Positions 17,833 to 26,618 of a stretch of DNA of 64,000 nucleotides are shown here, piece by piece (position 1 is the stretch's first letter; every line of letters begins with the position of its first letter). A program made the position numbers and the translations under genes. A model generated the notes under the pieces. That model saw only the letters and a list, made by a program, of their open reading frames with translations, was not told the DNA's origin and made no database searches. This DNA is from Micromonospora sp. WMMD882 (lineage in GTDB: Bacteria > Actinomycetota > Actinomycetes > Mycobacteriales > Micromonosporaceae). The stretch spans positions 2,666,001-2,730,000 of the forward strand of contig NZ_CP114903.1 of the NCBI RefSeq assembly GCF_027497255.1. The letters run 5' to 3'.

Positions 17833-17880
17833 CGCGGCCCCCGTCCACCGCCGTTCCACCCGGCGCGGGCGGGGGCCGCG
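17833..17880 (+). terminator. Terminator after DUF349 gene
   Basis: Perfect 11-bp inverted repeat (17833-17843 and 17870-17880) with a 26-base loop, 75 bp past the stop. Confidence 0.6.
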
Positions 17881-17989
17881 TCGTCGGCGGACCGTCGCCA
17901 CCGGCAGCGGTGGCCACCGCCCTGCCGGCCGTCCGTTCGCGCCGCGTCGTCACCCACCCACAGCAGCGTGATCGACATGTGACGCGTTG

Positions 17990-18018
17990 TTTACATCGAG
18001 GCGGGTCTGTGCTTTTAT
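17990..18018 (+). promoter_or_regulatory. Housekeeping-type promoter of the pectate lyase gene
   Basis: TTTACA (17990-17995), 17-bp spacer, TTTTAT (18013-18018). It stands out as AT-rich in this background and is followed directly by an operator. Confidence 0.65.
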
Positions 18019-18019
18019 C

Positions 18020-18035
18020 GGGAAAGCGCTTGCCC
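18020..18035 (+). promoter_or_regulatory. LacI-family type operator overlapping the pectate lyase start point
   Basis: GGGAAAGCGCTTGCCC: a 16-bp inverted repeat with a central AAGCGCTT, one mismatched pair. AnAGCGCTnT-type palindromes are typical of sugar-responsive LacI-family repressors. Placed at the expected +1, so repression by steric block is likely. Confidence 0.65.
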
Positions 18036-18209
18036 TGGCGGGGTGGGCGCAGCGGGAGCCGGTTTCCGCACGTTCAGCACGGTGTCTCACCACGTACCCA
18101 CGGCAAGGACACGAGGACCCTCCGTCCCCGACCGGGACCGACGCCACTGGGCAGGGCGTCCGTCCGGCCGATCGGGTCCTCTCCCCCACCTCGGAGAAGG
18201 GAATCCACC

Positions 18210-19178
18210 ATGCTCGCAGGACGGCGTCGTCTGACGCTGCTCGCCACCGCCACCGCGGCCGTGCTCACCGCCGGGACGCTCGTCCCGGTCACCGCCCAGG
18301 CCGACCCGAGCGCCACCGCCGACTACGGCCTGTACGGCTGGGCCACCCAGAACGGCGGCACCTCCGGCGGCGGCAGCGCCCCGACCACCACGGTGACCAG
18401 CGCCGCCGCGCTGACCAGCGCGCTGGGCGCCAGCAGCGCGGCGGTGATCCGGGTCTCCGGCACCATCTCCTGCTCCGGCATGCTGCGGGTCCGGTCCAAC
18501 AAGACCATCCTCGGCAACTCCGGCGCGACCATCGCGGGCTGCGGTCTCAACATCAGCGGCGACCGCAACGTGATCATCCGGAACCTGACCTTCCGGAACT
18601 GGAACGACGACGCGATCAACGTCCAGGAGTCCGCCACCAACATCTGGATCGACCACAACACCTTCACCGCCGGCTACGACGGCGCGGTCGACGTCAAGCG
18701 CGGCTCGGACTTCGTCACCGTCTCGTGGAACCGGGTCTACGGCCACGACAAGTCGATGCTGCTCGGGCACAGCGACGACAACGGCGCGCAGGACCGCGGC
18801 CACCTGCGGGTCACCTACCACCACAACTACTTCGACGGCAGCAACCAGCGGCACCCCCGGGTCCGCTTCGGCAACCCGGTGCACGTCTACAACAACTACT
18901 ACCGCAGCAACGGCGGCTACGGCGTGGCCTCCACCATGAGCGCCGGCGTGCTCGTCGAGGGCAACTACTTCGAGAACGTCAGGGACCCGTTCCACCTGGG
19001 CGAGGGCAGCTCCGGGCCGGGCACCCTGGTCGCCCGGAACAACCACTTCGTGAACTCCGGCAGCGGCCAGGCCGGCGGCAGCGTCGCCAGCATCCCGTAC
19101 TGGGCCCCGATGGACGCGGCCAGCAACGTCAAGTCGGTCGTCACCGCGGGCGCGGGCGCGGGCAGGATCTCGGTCTGA
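18210..19178 (+). CDS. Secreted pectate lyase, polysaccharide lyase family 1
   Basis: Cleaves polygalacturonate by beta-elimination outside the cell. 322 residues: signal peptide about 1-29 (MLAGRRRLTLLATATAAVL... to AQA), then a parallel beta-helix domain. PL1 marks are IWIDHNTF, DGAVDVKRGSDFVTVSWN (calcium-binding Asp), and RHPRVRFGNPVHVYNNYY containing the catalytic Arg. No carbohydrate-binding module. The ATG at 18210 follows GAGAAGGGA. A plant-biomass gene probably repressed until pectin-derived sugars appear. Inserted between conserved housekeeping genes. Confidence 0.95.
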   Translation: MLAGRRRLTLLATATAAVLTAGTLVPVTAQADPSATADYGLYGWATQNGGTSGGGSAPTTTVTSAAALTSALGASSAAVIRVSGTISCSGMLRVRSNKTILGNSGATIAGCGLNISGDRNVIIRNLTFRNWNDDAINVQESATNIWIDHNTFTAGYDGAVDVKRGSDFVTVSWNRVYGHDKSMLLGHSDDNGAQDRGHLRVTYHHNYFDGSNQRHPRVRFGNPVHVYNNYYRSNGGYGVASTMSAGVLVEGNYFENVRDPFHLGEGSSGPGTLVARNNHFVNSGSGQAGGSVASIPYWAPMDAASNVKSVVTAGAGAGRISV

Positions 19179-19195
19179 TCCGCCGCTGAGCTGGG

Positions 19196-19223
19196 CGGGG
19201 CCCGCCGGTCACGGCGGGCCCCG
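19196..19223. terminator. Terminator between convergent pectate lyase and miaB
   Basis: Perfect 12-bp stem (19196-19207 and 19212-19223) with a GTCA loop, 17 bases past the lyase stop. Can serve both strands. Confidence 0.8.
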
Positions 19224-19329
19224 ATCGTCGACGGGCGGCGCGGCCGCCGGTCGGCAGCGCCTGCCACCGCGGGTCACCGCCCCCGGCGCGACGGCCGGTC
19301 CCGGTGGCACACGGCGCAGCCGCCGGTCG

Positions 19330-20859
19330 TCATTGCGCGGCGCAGCCGCCGGCGGGCGCGGGCGCCACGGTCGGCGCGCCCACCGTCGGCAGTCCGAGCA
19401 ACACCCCCGGGGTACGCGGGACGCGTCCCGCCTCGGCCGCGTCCCCGGCCCGGGTCCGGCGGTGCGCCACCGGCGGACCGTCGGCGTTGAGATGGTGCGG
19501 AGCGGCGTAGGTGACCGTGGTGTGCACGATGTCACCGGGCCGGATGGCGCTCGCCGGGCCGACCGTCGACGCCCCCGCCGCCCCGGGGTCGCCGGTGGCG
19601 AAGTGCACCAGCCGACCGTCGCGGGCCCGGCCGGACATCCGACCGGTCCGCTCGTCCTTGCGCCCCTCGCCGACGGCTACCAGCACCTCGACCGTCTCAC
19701 CGACCAGCGCCCTGTTCTCCGCCCAGGTGATCTCCTCCACGCAGGCGATCAACCGTTCGTAACGCTCCTGGACGACCTGCTTGGGGAGCTGACCGTCCAT
19801 GGTGGCGGCCGGAGTGCCCGGACGCTTGGAGTACTGGAAGGTGAACGCCGAGGCGAACCGGGCCTCGCGGACCACGTCCAGGGTGCGCTGGAAGTCGGCC
19901 TCGGTCTCGCCGGGGAAGCCGACGATGATGTCGGTGGTGATCGCCGCGTCCGGCATCGCCGCCCGGACCTTGTCGATGATGCCCAGGTAACGCTCCGCCC
20001 GGTACGACCGGCGCATCGCCCGCAGCACGTCGTCCGAGCCGGACTGCAACGGCATGTGCAACGAGTGGCAGACGTTCGGCGTCTCGGCCATCGCGGCGAT
20101 CACGTCGTCGGTGAAGTCCCTCGGGTGCGGGCTGGTGAACCGGACCCGCTCCAGCCCGTCGACGTCGCCGCAGGCCCGCAGCAGCTTGCCGAAGGCGAGC
20201 CGGTCGCCGAACTCCGCGCCGTACGAGTTGACGTTCTGCCCGAGCAGCGTCACCTCCAGCACGCCCTCGGCGGCCAGGGCGCGCACCTCGGCGAGGACGT
20301 CGCCGGGGCGGCGGTCCTTCTCCTTGCCGCGCAGGGCGGGCACGATGCAGAACGTGCAGGTGTTGTTGCAGCCGACCGAGATCGACACCCACCCGGCGTA
20401 CGTCGACTCGCGCCGGGTGGGCAGCGTCGACGGGAAGACGTCGAGGGACTCCAGGATCTCCACCTCGGCGGCGGCGTTGTGCCGGGCCCGGTCCAGCAGC
20501 GCGGGCAGCGAGCCGATGTTGTGCGTGCCGAAGACCACGTCCACCCAGGGGGCGCGACGGACGATGTCGCCGCGGTCCTTCTGGGCCAGACAGCCGCCGA
20601 CCGCGATCTGCATCCCGGGATGCTTCGCCTTGACCGGGCGCAGATGACCGAGGTTGCCGTAGAGGCGGTTGTCGGCGTTCTCCCGGACCGCGCAGGTGTT
20701 GAAGACGACCACGTCGGGGTGCTCGTCGGCCGCCGGGGCACGCACGTAACCGGCCCCTTCGAGCAGGCCGGAGATGCGCTCGGAGTCGTGCACGTTCATC
20801 TGGCAGCCGTACGTACGCACCTGGTAGGTGCGCGGGCTGCCCGCGGCTGCGGTAGTCAT
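19330..20859 (-). CDS. miaB: tRNA-2-methylthio-N6-dimethylallyladenosine synthase MiaB
   Basis: Radical-SAM methylthiotransferase acting on the MiaA product at A37. 509 residues: N-terminal UPF0004 domain with Cys19 (YGCQMN), Cys56 (FNTCAVREN) and GGCLAQKD; radical-[12 protein letters not shown]-terminal TRAM domain ([17 protein letters not shown]...GRLVHF). The final 50 residues are an Ala/Pro-rich extension ending GGCAAQ beyond the usual family end. Its partner enzyme miaA is 5 kb away. Confidence 0.97.
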   Translation of the reverse strand: MTTAAAGSPRTYQVRTYGCQMNVHDSERISGLLEGAGYVRAPAADEHPDVVVFNTCAVRENADNRLYGNLGHLRPVKAKHPGMQIAVGGCLAQKDRGDIVRRAPWVDVVFGTHNIGSLPALLDRARHNAAAEVEILESLDVFPSTLPTRRESTYAGWVSISVGCNNTCTFCIVPALRGKEKDRRPGDVLAEVRALAAEGVLEVTLLGQNVNSYGAEFGDRLAFGKLLRACGDVDGLERVRFTSPHPRDFTDDVIAAMAETPNVCHSLHMPLQSGSDDVLRAMRRSYRAERYLGIIDKVRAAMPDAAITTDIIVGFPGETEADFQRTLDVVREARFASAFTFQYSKRPGTPAATMDGQLPKQVVQERYERLIACVEEITWAENRALVGETVEVLVAVGEGRKDERTGRMSGRARDGRLVHFATGDPGAAGASTVGPASAIRPGDIVHTTVTYAAPHHLNADGPPVAHRRTRAGDAAEAGRVPRTPGVLLGLPTVGAPTVAPAPAGGCAAQ

Positions 20860-20912
20860 GACACCGACAGCGTATCCGGGCCGCCCGGATCGACCCGAAC
20901 CGAGGAGGAGCC

Positions 20913-21182
20913 ATGTGCCGGAGCATCAAGACCCTGCGCGAGCCGTACGTGCCGGAGGTGACCGACTCCGACGTGCGGGCCGCCGCGTTGCAGTACGTCC
21001 GCAAGATCTCCGGGTTCCGGTCGCCGGCCGCGCACAACGCCGCCGCGTTCGAGGCGGCGGTGGACGCGGTGGCCGCCGCCACCCGGACGTTGCTCGACGA
21101 GCTGGTGGTCCGGGGCGGCGTCCGTCCCGGGCCGCCGCCGCCCTCGGCCGGCGAACGCCGCCGCGCCCAGGCCGGGGCGTAA
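20913..21182 (+). CDS. DUF2277 family protein
   Basis: 89 residues. [46 protein letters not shown] fits the small DUF2277 family of unknown function; Cys2 next to the start is characteristic. GAGGAGG lies just upstream of the ATG. The last codons and the stop fall in a 32-bp tandem repeat. Confidence 0.85.
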   Translation: MCRSIKTLREPYVPEVTDSDVRAAALQYVRKISGFRSPAAHNAAAFEAAVDAVAAATRTLLDELVVRGGVRPGPPPPSAGERRRAQAGA

Positions 21183-21270
21183 CGGCCGGGCCCAGCGGCG
21201 TGGCCGGGGCGTAACGGCCGGGCCCAGCGGCGTGGCCGGGGCGTAACGGCCGGGCCCAGCGGCGTGGCCG
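21180..21270 (+). repeat. 32-bp tandem repeat, 2.8 copies, starting at the DUF2277 stop codon
   Basis: Units 21180-21211, 21212-21243 and a partial 21244-21270 are identical. Each unit begins with TAA, the stop codon of the DUF2277 gene in the first copy. Confidence 0.9.
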
Positions 21271-21296
21271 CCGGAGTCAGGGGCGTAGCCGCCGGG

Positions 21297-21776
21297 TCAG
21301 GCCGCCGCGAGGGCGGGGGCGACCGAGTCGGGGGCCCACCGCGAGCGGCGGCACCGGGACCAGCCCCGGCAGGCGGGATCGGCCTCGGTGCAGAGGCGTC
21401 GGCCGGTGAGCGCCTCGCCGTCGTCGGTCTCCCGGACGTCGAAGTGCACCGGGCGGATGATGCCGTCCGGGGTGACCATCAGGTGCCGTCCGGCGTCGAG
21501 GGTGTCGTCCGGGAGCAGGCACGGCCGGTCCAGCAGCCGGGCCAGCGTCGCGACCGCGGTGTGCTCGGCGAGCCCCTCCGGCGGCCCGTAACAGTCGACG
21601 ACCGTGGCGAACTCCCCCGGCGCCTGCCACACGTCGCAGACCACCGCGTGGAGCGGGAGCCGACCCGGGTCGGCCACGGCGAGGGGCACCACCACCCGGC
21701 CCAGCGCCTGCGCCAACGCCGGACGGACCGCCGCCGGTCGTACCCGGTCGATTCTCCAGTTCCACAGCTCGGTCAT
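21297..21776 (-). CDS. Conserved hypothetical protein
   Basis: 159 residues beginning MTELWNWRIDRVRPAAVRPALAQALGRVVVPLAV. Not recognised. Predicted soluble alpha/beta protein; the C-terminal third has three Cys (RRLCTEADPACRGWSRCRRSRW), possibly a small metal or disulfide site. I chose the ATG at 21776 over the longer frame because the extra 26 residues are low-complexity, but no strong ribosome site is visible. An 18-bp palindrome lies about 110 bp upstream. Confidence 0.6.
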   Translation of the reverse strand: MTELWNWRIDRVRPAAVRPALAQALGRVVVPLAVADPGRLPLHAVVCDVWQAPGEFATVVDCYGPPEGLAEHTAVATLARLLDRPCLLPDDTLDAGRHLMVTPDGIIRPVHFDVRETDDGEALTGRRLCTEADPACRGWSRCRRSRWAPDSVAPALAAA

Positions 21777-21885
21777 GCCGTCTCCTCGCTGTGCTCGCTC
21801 CCAGGGGCCTCCGGATCGGGCCTCACCCACGATGGTGGAGGCGGTTTGCGGCAAGGCGCGGCCAAGTTACCGGTCTGTGACCATT

Positions 21886-21903
21886 CAGGGCAAAATTTCC
21901 CTG
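21886..21903 (-). promoter_or_regulatory. AT-centred palindrome, candidate operator
   Basis: CAGGGCAAAATTTCCCTG: 16 of 18 positions are symmetric, unusual for its AT core. Lies between selD and the hypothetical gene at 21297-21776 and would control the latter. Confidence 0.5.
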
Positions 21904-21959
21904 CGCCGGACTGCGGGAGCTGACGGAAAGGTGACAGTTCGTCGGGTATGGTGGCGCGA

Positions 21960-21977
21960 CCGGGGCGCCGGCCCCGG
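21960..21977 (-). terminator. Hairpin just past selD
   Basis: Seven-base arms (CCGGGGC/GCCCCGG) immediately after the selD stop at 21979. Confidence 0.5.
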
Positions 21978-21978
21978 C

Positions 21979-22968
21979 TCAGCGCAGCACCACCCGCGGC
22001 CCGCCCGGCGGCAGCAGCTCGCCGACCACGGTGGCCCCGGGCAGCTCCCCGGCCACCAGCAGCCCCCCGGAGGTCTGGGCGTCGGCCAGCAGCAGCCGGT
22101 CGGCCTCGCCGGTCGTGCCGAAGTCCGTCCACGGGGTGACCCACTCCAGGTTGCGGCGACTGCCCCCGCTGACGAACCCGTCCCGCGCCGCCTCCCGCGC
22201 CCCGGCCAGGTACGGCACCCGGGCGACGTCCAACGCGACCGTCACCCCGCTGGCCCGGGCCAGTTTGCTGGCGTGGCCGAGCAGCCCGAACCCGGTCACG
22301 TCGGTGCCGCACCGGACGCCCGCGGCGACCGCCGCGCGGGCGGCGTCCCGGTTCAGCGTCGCCATCGTGGCGACCGCCTCGGGGAACGCCTCCCCGGTGT
22401 GCTTGTGCCGGGTGTTGAGCACCCCGACGCCGAGCGGCTTGGTCAACGACAGCGGCACCCCGGCCCGCCCGGCGTCCAACGTGATCAACTCCTCGGGGCG
22501 GACCACCCCGGTCACCGCCAGGCCGTACTTGGGCCCGTCGTCGTCCACGCTGTGCCCGCCGGCCAGGTGGCAGCCGGCCTCCCGGGCCACGTCCTGCCCA
22601 CCCCGCAGCACCTCCCGGGCCAGGTCGAGCGGGAGCACCTCCCGGGGCCAGCAGAGCAGGTTCAGGGCGACCAGCGGCGTGCCGCCCATCGCGTACACGT
22701 CGGAGAGCGCGTTGGCGGCGGCGATCCGACCCCAGTCGTACGGGTCGTCGACCACCGGGGTGAAGAAGTCGGCGGTGCTCACCAGCCCGGTGCGCCCGTC
22801 CAGCCGGACCACCGCCGCGTCGTCGCCGTGGTCCAGCCCGACCAGCAGCTCCGCCGTCCCGCTCGCCGGCCCCAGCCCGGCCACCATGGCCTCCAGCTCA
22901 CCGGGCGGGATCTTGCAGGCACAACCCCCGCCCCGCGCGTACCGGGTCAACCGCACCGCTTCCCCCAC
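21979..22968 (-). CDS. selD: Selenide, water dikinase (selenophosphate synthase)
   Basis: Makes selenophosphate from selenide and ATP for selenocysteine or selenouridine synthesis. The 329-residue protein has the Gly-rich active loop GGGCACKIP with Cys (not selenocysteine) at the catalytic position and the following Lys, then [48 protein letters not shown], the family signature. GTG 22968 is preceded by AAGGGGAG; an upstream GTG at 23013 and a downstream GTG at 22956 are alternatives. No selA, selB, selC or ybbB is visible in the window. Confidence 0.93.
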   Translation of the reverse strand: MGEAVRLTRYARGGGCACKIPPGELEAMVAGLGPASGTAELLVGLDHGDDAAVVRLDGRTGLVSTADFFTPVVDDPYDWGRIAAANALSDVYAMGGTPLVALNLLCWPREVLPLDLAREVLRGGQDVAREAGCHLAGGHSVDDDGPKYGLAVTGVVRPEELITLDAGRAGVPLSLTKPLGVGVLNTRHKHTGEAFPEAVATMATLNRDAARAAVAAGVRCGTDVTGFGLLGHASKLARASGVTVALDVARVPYLAGAREAARDGFVSGGSRRNLEWVTPWTDFGTTGEADRLLLADAQTSGGLLVAGELPGATVVGELLPPGGPRVVLR

Positions 22969-23060
22969 CCGTCTCCCCTTCCCGTCCGCTCTCCCGCTCC
23001 ACTCTGGCACCACGGGCGCGGCAAGTCGGGACCGGTGTTACCGCTCCGTGACCCGCCAGC

Positions 23061-23091
23061 TTGCGTTCCGCCACGTCGGCCCGCCTAGAGT
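23061..23091 (+). promoter_or_regulatory. Candidate promoter of the glu operon
   Basis: TTGCGT (23061-23066) and TAGAGT (23086-23091) with a 19-bp spacer, 65 bp before gluA. The spacer is long, so the -35 assignment is uncertain. Confidence 0.45.
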
Positions 23092-23099
23092 TGCCCCAC

Positions 23100-23119
23100 C
23101 GGGGGTCGACCGACCCCCG
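23100..23119 (+). promoter_or_regulatory. Perfect 20-bp inverted repeat at the glu operon start point
   Basis: Nine-base arms CGGGGGTCG/CGACCCCCG around AC, beginning 9 bases past the candidate -10. Position suits a repressor operator; a leader hairpin is the alternative. Confidence 0.5.
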
Positions 23120-23155
23120 ACCCAGTGCGACGACGACCAGGGACGGTGGACGACG

Positions 23156-23902
23156 GTGACCACGGGCGACCCGCTCATCGTGCTCGAATCGGTCAACAAG
23201 TGGTTCGGGCCGCTGCACGTGCTGGACGACGTCTCGCTCTCGGTCGGCCGGGGCGAGGTGGTCGTGGTGATCGGCCCGTCCGGCTCCGGCAAGTCCACGC
23301 TGTGCCGCGCCATCAACCGCCTCGAACCGATCAACTCCGGGACGATCACCTTCGACGGGCAGCCGCTGCCCGCCGAGGGCCGGGCGCTGGCGAAACTGCG
23401 CAGCGAGGTCGGCATGGTCTTCCAGTCGTTCAACCTCTTCGCGCACAAGACCATCCTGGAGAACGTCACCCTCGGGCCGGTCAAGGTCCGCAAGGAGAAG
23501 CCCGCCGCCGCCCGGGAACGCGCGATGACCCTGCTCGACCGGGTCGGCATCGCCAACCAGGCGGACAAGTTCCCCGCCCAGCTCTCCGGCGGCCAGCAGC
23601 AGCGCGCGGCGATCGCCCGCGCCCTGGCCATGCAGCCCAAGGCGATGCTCTTCGACGAGCCCACCAGCGCGCTCGACCCGGAGATGGTCGGCGAGGTGCT
23701 GGACGTGATGACCTCGCTGGCCCGCGACGGCATGACGATGGTCGTGGTGACCCACGAGATGGGCTTCGCCCGGCACGCCGCCAACCGGGTCATCTTCATG
23801 GCCGACGGCCAGCTCGTCGAGGACGCCACCCCGGAGGAGTTCTTCGCGAACCCGCGCAGCGAGCGCGCCCGGGACTTCCTCTCCAAGATCCTCACGCACT
23901 AG
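23156..23902 (+). CDS. gluA: Amino-acid (glutamate-type) ABC transporter ATPase
   Basis: 248-residue ABC ATPase of the polar amino-acid class, energising import through GluCD. Walker [10 protein letters not shown] (about 42-50), Q-loop MVFQSFNLF, signature LSGGQQQR, Walker [14 protein letters not shown]-loop THEMGF. GTG 23156 follows GGACGG; the long upstream reading is antisense to selD. First gene of gluABCD, with order and sizes as in Corynebacterium and Streptomyces. Confidence 0.93.
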   Translation: MTTGDPLIVLESVNKWFGPLHVLDDVSLSVGRGEVVVVIGPSGSGKSTLCRAINRLEPINSGTITFDGQPLPAEGRALAKLRSEVGMVFQSFNLFAHKTILENVTLGPVKVRKEKPAAARERAMTLLDRVGIANQADKFPAQLSGGQQQRAAIARALAMQPKAMLFDEPTSALDPEMVGEVLDVMTSLARDGMTMVVVTHEMGFARHAANRVIFMADGQLVEDATPEEFFANPRSERARDFLSKILTH

Positions 23903-23962
23903 ACGAACGTCCGTCCTGGAGCACGTCGCCCCCGACGGGCTCCGTCGAAGAAGGAGAAGAGT

Positions 23963-24841
23963 ATGCGCATCTCACGGATGGTGACGCTGGCCGCGGCGGC
24001 CAGTCTGGCGCTCGGGGTCGCCGCCTGTGGCGGCGAGAACGCCGAGGAGGGCACCGGCGCCGGCAGCAAGTCCTTCGCCGCCGGCAGCACCATGGAGCGG
24101 CTGAACAAGGCGCAGGCCATCAAGATCGGTACGAAGTTCGACCAGCCGGGCTTCGGGCAGAAGGGCCTCTCCGGCGCCCCGGAGGGCTTCGACGTGGAGA
24201 TCGCGAAGCTCGTCGTCAAGGAACTCGGCATTCCCGAGGACAAGATCGAATGGGTGGAGGCCCCGTCGAAGGTCCGTGAGGACGTGATCGTCAACGGCAC
24301 CGTCGACCTCGTCGCGGCGACGTACACGATCAACGACAAGCGCAAGGAGCGCATCGCCTTCGCCGGCCCGTACTACGAGGCCGGGCAGAACATCCTGGTG
24401 AAGAAGGACGACAGCACGATCACCGGGCCGGACTCGTTCAAGGACGGCGCCAAGAAGGTCTGCTCGGTCACCGGCTCCACCCCGGCCGAAGAGATCAAGA
24501 AGTACGTCAAGGACGCCGCCAGCCAGCTCGTCCTGTTCGACACGTACGACAAGTGCCGGGACGCCCTCAAGGGCGGCCAGGTGGACGCGGTGACCACCGA
24601 CAACGTCATCCTGCTCGGCTACATCGCCAAGGACGAGGCGTCCTTCAAGCTCGCCGGCGAGAACTTCACCAAGGAGCCGTACGGCATCGGGGTGAAGAAG
24701 GAGGACACCGACTTCCGCAACTTCGTCAACGACGTGCTGGAGAAGGCGTTCTCCGACGGTAGCTGGAAGAAGGCCTGGGACGACACCGCCGGCAAGTTCG
24801 ACGCCGAGCTGGGCGACGCCCCGACCATCAACCGCTACTGA
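23963..24841 (+). CDS. gluB: Amino-acid ABC transporter substrate-binding lipoprotein
   Basis: 292 residues; captures glutamate or a related amino acid outside the membrane. Lipoprotein signal MRISRMVTLAAAASLALGVAACGG with lipobox Cys22. SBP_bac_3 fold: IKIGTKFDQPGFGQKGLSGAPEGFDVEIAKLVVKELG, TIND-KRKERIAFAGPYYEAGQNILV, ending in a KAF-DGSW-KAWDDT helix. GGAG upstream of ATG. 60 bp after gluA. Confidence 0.93.
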   Translation: MRISRMVTLAAAASLALGVAACGGENAEEGTGAGSKSFAAGSTMERLNKAQAIKIGTKFDQPGFGQKGLSGAPEGFDVEIAKLVVKELGIPEDKIEWVEAPSKVREDVIVNGTVDLVAATYTINDKRKERIAFAGPYYEAGQNILVKKDDSTITGPDSFKDGAKKVCSVTGSTPAEEIKKYVKDAASQLVLFDTYDKCRDALKGGQVDAVTTDNVILLGYIAKDEASFKLAGENFTKEPYGIGVKKEDTDFRNFVNDVLEKAFSDGSWKKAWDDTAGKFDAELGDAPTINRY

Positions 24842-24879
24842 CCCGGCCTGATCTGGAGGGTGGGAAGGACGGCCGACCC

Positions 24880-25587
24880 GTGAGTGTGCTCATCGACCGG
24901 TTCGACGTTTTCGCGGGTGGCTTCTGGCTCACCCTCCAGATCTGCGTCCTCGCCGCGATCGGCGCCCTGATCCTGGGCGCCCTCCTGGCGGTGCTGCGGA
25001 TCTCCCCGGTGCCACCGCTGCGGGCGGTCGGCACCGGCTACGTGAACCTCTTCCGGAACATGCCGTTGACCGTGGTGATGTTCTTCGCGGCCTTCGGTCT
25101 GCCGGCGCTCGGCTCGAACGCCGACTTCCTGCGGATCCCGGTGCTCGACTCGGTGTTCAGCCGACTCGGCACCGACCTGCCCTACTTCCGCTTCGCGCTG
25201 ATCGCCCTGGTGCTCTACACCGCCGCGTTCGTCTGCGAGGCGCTCCGCTCGGGCGTCAACGCGGTCCCGCCCGGTCAGGCCGAGGCGGCCCGGTCGCTCG
25301 GTCTCACCTTCGGGCAGAACCTGCGGCACGTGGTGCTGCCACAGTCCTGGAAGGCCTCGGTGGTACCGCTCGGCTCGGTGATCATCGCCATGATCAAGAA
25401 CTCCGCGCTGGTCGGCTTCTTCGGCGTCATCGGCGACCTGTCCCAGACCGCCGACCAGCTCACCTCGGCCGAAGGCTACGCGTTCATCCCGGTCGCCATC
25501 GGCATCTCGATCGGATACCTGATCATGACCGTTCCGCTCGGCGCCCTGCTCGACTGGATCGAGAAGCGACAGGCGGTGGCCCGATGA
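24880..25587 (+). CDS. gluC: Amino-acid ABC transporter permease 1
   Basis: 235-residue membrane protein of the HisMQ class with about five membrane helices and the EAA loop EAARSLGLTFGQNLRHVVLPQSWKA. Starts at GTG 24880. The stop overlaps the start of gluD by 4 bp (ATGA), which fits a heterodimeric channel. Confidence 0.92.
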   Translation: MSVLIDRFDVFAGGFWLTLQICVLAAIGALILGALLAVLRISPVPPLRAVGTGYVNLFRNMPLTVVMFFAAFGLPALGSNADFLRIPVLDSVFSRLGTDLPYFRFALIALVLYTAAFVCEALRSGVNAVPPGQAEAARSLGLTFGQNLRHVVLPQSWKASVVPLGSVIIAMIKNSALVGFFGVIGDLSQTADQLTSAEGYAFIPVAIGISIGYLIMTVPLGALLDWIEKRQAVAR

Positions 25588-26552
25588 GTCAGCCCACCAG
25601 CGTCCTCTACGACGTCCCCGGCCCCCGGCAGCGTCGCGTCACGCTGATCACCAGCATCGTCGCCACCGCCCTGGTGCTGGTCGGAGCGTACTTCCTGATC
25701 TACCGACCGCTGGACGAGGCCGGCCAGTTCTCGATGGAGCTGTGGGGCCCGCTGATCGACCCGTCCAACGAGAATTTCAGCCAGGTCTGGGAACGGATCG
25801 GCGTCGGACTGAAGAACACGCTGATCGCAGCGGTGCTCGCGATCCTCGCCTCGCTTGTCGTCGGCACCCTGCTGGCGCTGCTGCGGATCCAGCTCAAGAG
25901 CCTGGTCCAGCGACGGTTCACCGGCTCCGCCACCCCGGTGGCGTACCTGCTGCGCGGGCTGAGCACAGCGCTCTCCGTGGTCACCCGGATCTGTGTCGAG
26001 ATCTTCCGGGGCCTGCCCGTGGTCATCACCATCTTCTTCGTGGCGCGCGGCTTCCCCGAGTTCGGCATCAGCATGGAGACGCTCTGGTACCTGGTCATCG
26101 GTCTGACCATCTACAACTCGGTGGTGATCGGCGAGATCCTCCGCTCCGGGATGGAAGGGCTGCCCGGTGGGCAGCGCGAGGCCGCCGCCGCGATCGGGCT
26201 GTCGCCGTTCCAGACCACCTGGATGATCCTGCTCCCCCAGGCCTTCCGGATCATGCTGCCCGCGCTGATCAGCCAGCTCGTGGTGGTGCTCAAGGACACC
26301 TCGCTCGGCTTCATCATCAGCTACGAGGAGACCCTCAACATCGGCAAGCAGATCATCGGCGTGCTGGACAACCCGATCCAGGTCTACGTGGTGATCGGAG
26401 TCATGTTCGTCGCGGTGAACTACTCGCTGTCCAAACTAGCCCAGTACCTCCAGCGTCGGCTCTCCCGGGGCCGCCGCAGCGCCGCCGCCCGCACCACCGG
26501 GGCCAAGGACACCGCGCTGGAGACCGAGGCCGTCACCGGTACCGCCACCTGA
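25584..26552 (+). CDS. gluD: Amino-acid ABC transporter permease 2
   Basis: 322 residues; partner of GluC. EAA loop EAAAAIGLSPFQTTWMILLPQAFRIMLPAL. Longer than GluC because of an extended first periplasmic segment (about 35-75) and a basic cytoplasmic tail (RRLSRGRRSAAARTTGAKD...). Confidence 0.92.
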   Translation: MSQPTSVLYDVPGPRQRRVTLITSIVATALVLVGAYFLIYRPLDEAGQFSMELWGPLIDPSNENFSQVWERIGVGLKNTLIAAVLAILASLVVGTLLALLRIQLKSLVQRRFTGSATPVAYLLRGLSTALSVVTRICVEIFRGLPVVITIFFVARGFPEFGISMETLWYLVIGLTIYNSVVIGEILRSGMEGLPGGQREAAAAIGLSPFQTTWMILLPQAFRIMLPALISQLVVVLKDTSLGFIISYEETLNIGKQIIGVLDNPIQVYVVIGVMFVAVNYSLSKLAQYLQRRLSRGRRSAAARTTGAKDTALETEAVTGTAT

Positions 26553-26569
26553 CGCCCCCCGACAACCGG

Positions 26570-26601
26570 CAGGGCCGGCCCCCGGCGGGGGCCGGCCCTG
26601 C
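26570..26601. terminator. Bidirectional terminator between gluD and rny
   Basis: Perfect 14-bp stem (26570-26583 and 26588-26601) with a GGCG loop, between convergent stop codons. Confidence 0.85.
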
Positions 26602-26618
26602 TCCGTCGGACCCCAGGA

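Larger units (their letters stand above)
17759..18209. other. Intergenic region between DUF349 gene and pectate lyase
   Basis: 451 bp without a gene. It holds the tandem duplication just past the DUF349 stop, a terminator at 17833-17880, and the pectate lyase promoter and operator at 17990-18035. The remaining ~170 bp before the ATG is a transcribed leader in which I see no other feature. Confidence 0.7.

Noticed and set aside
18087..19046. 319-codon minus-strand frame opposite the pectate lyase gene
   Set aside because: Val/Asp-rich shadow of the lyase codons; no start signal or motifs.
20900..21180. CRISPR array suspicion from the 32-bp repeats at 21180-21270 and 19-bp repeats at 34385-34479
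   Set aside because: The units are directly adjacent with no unique spacers, and no cas genes are present.
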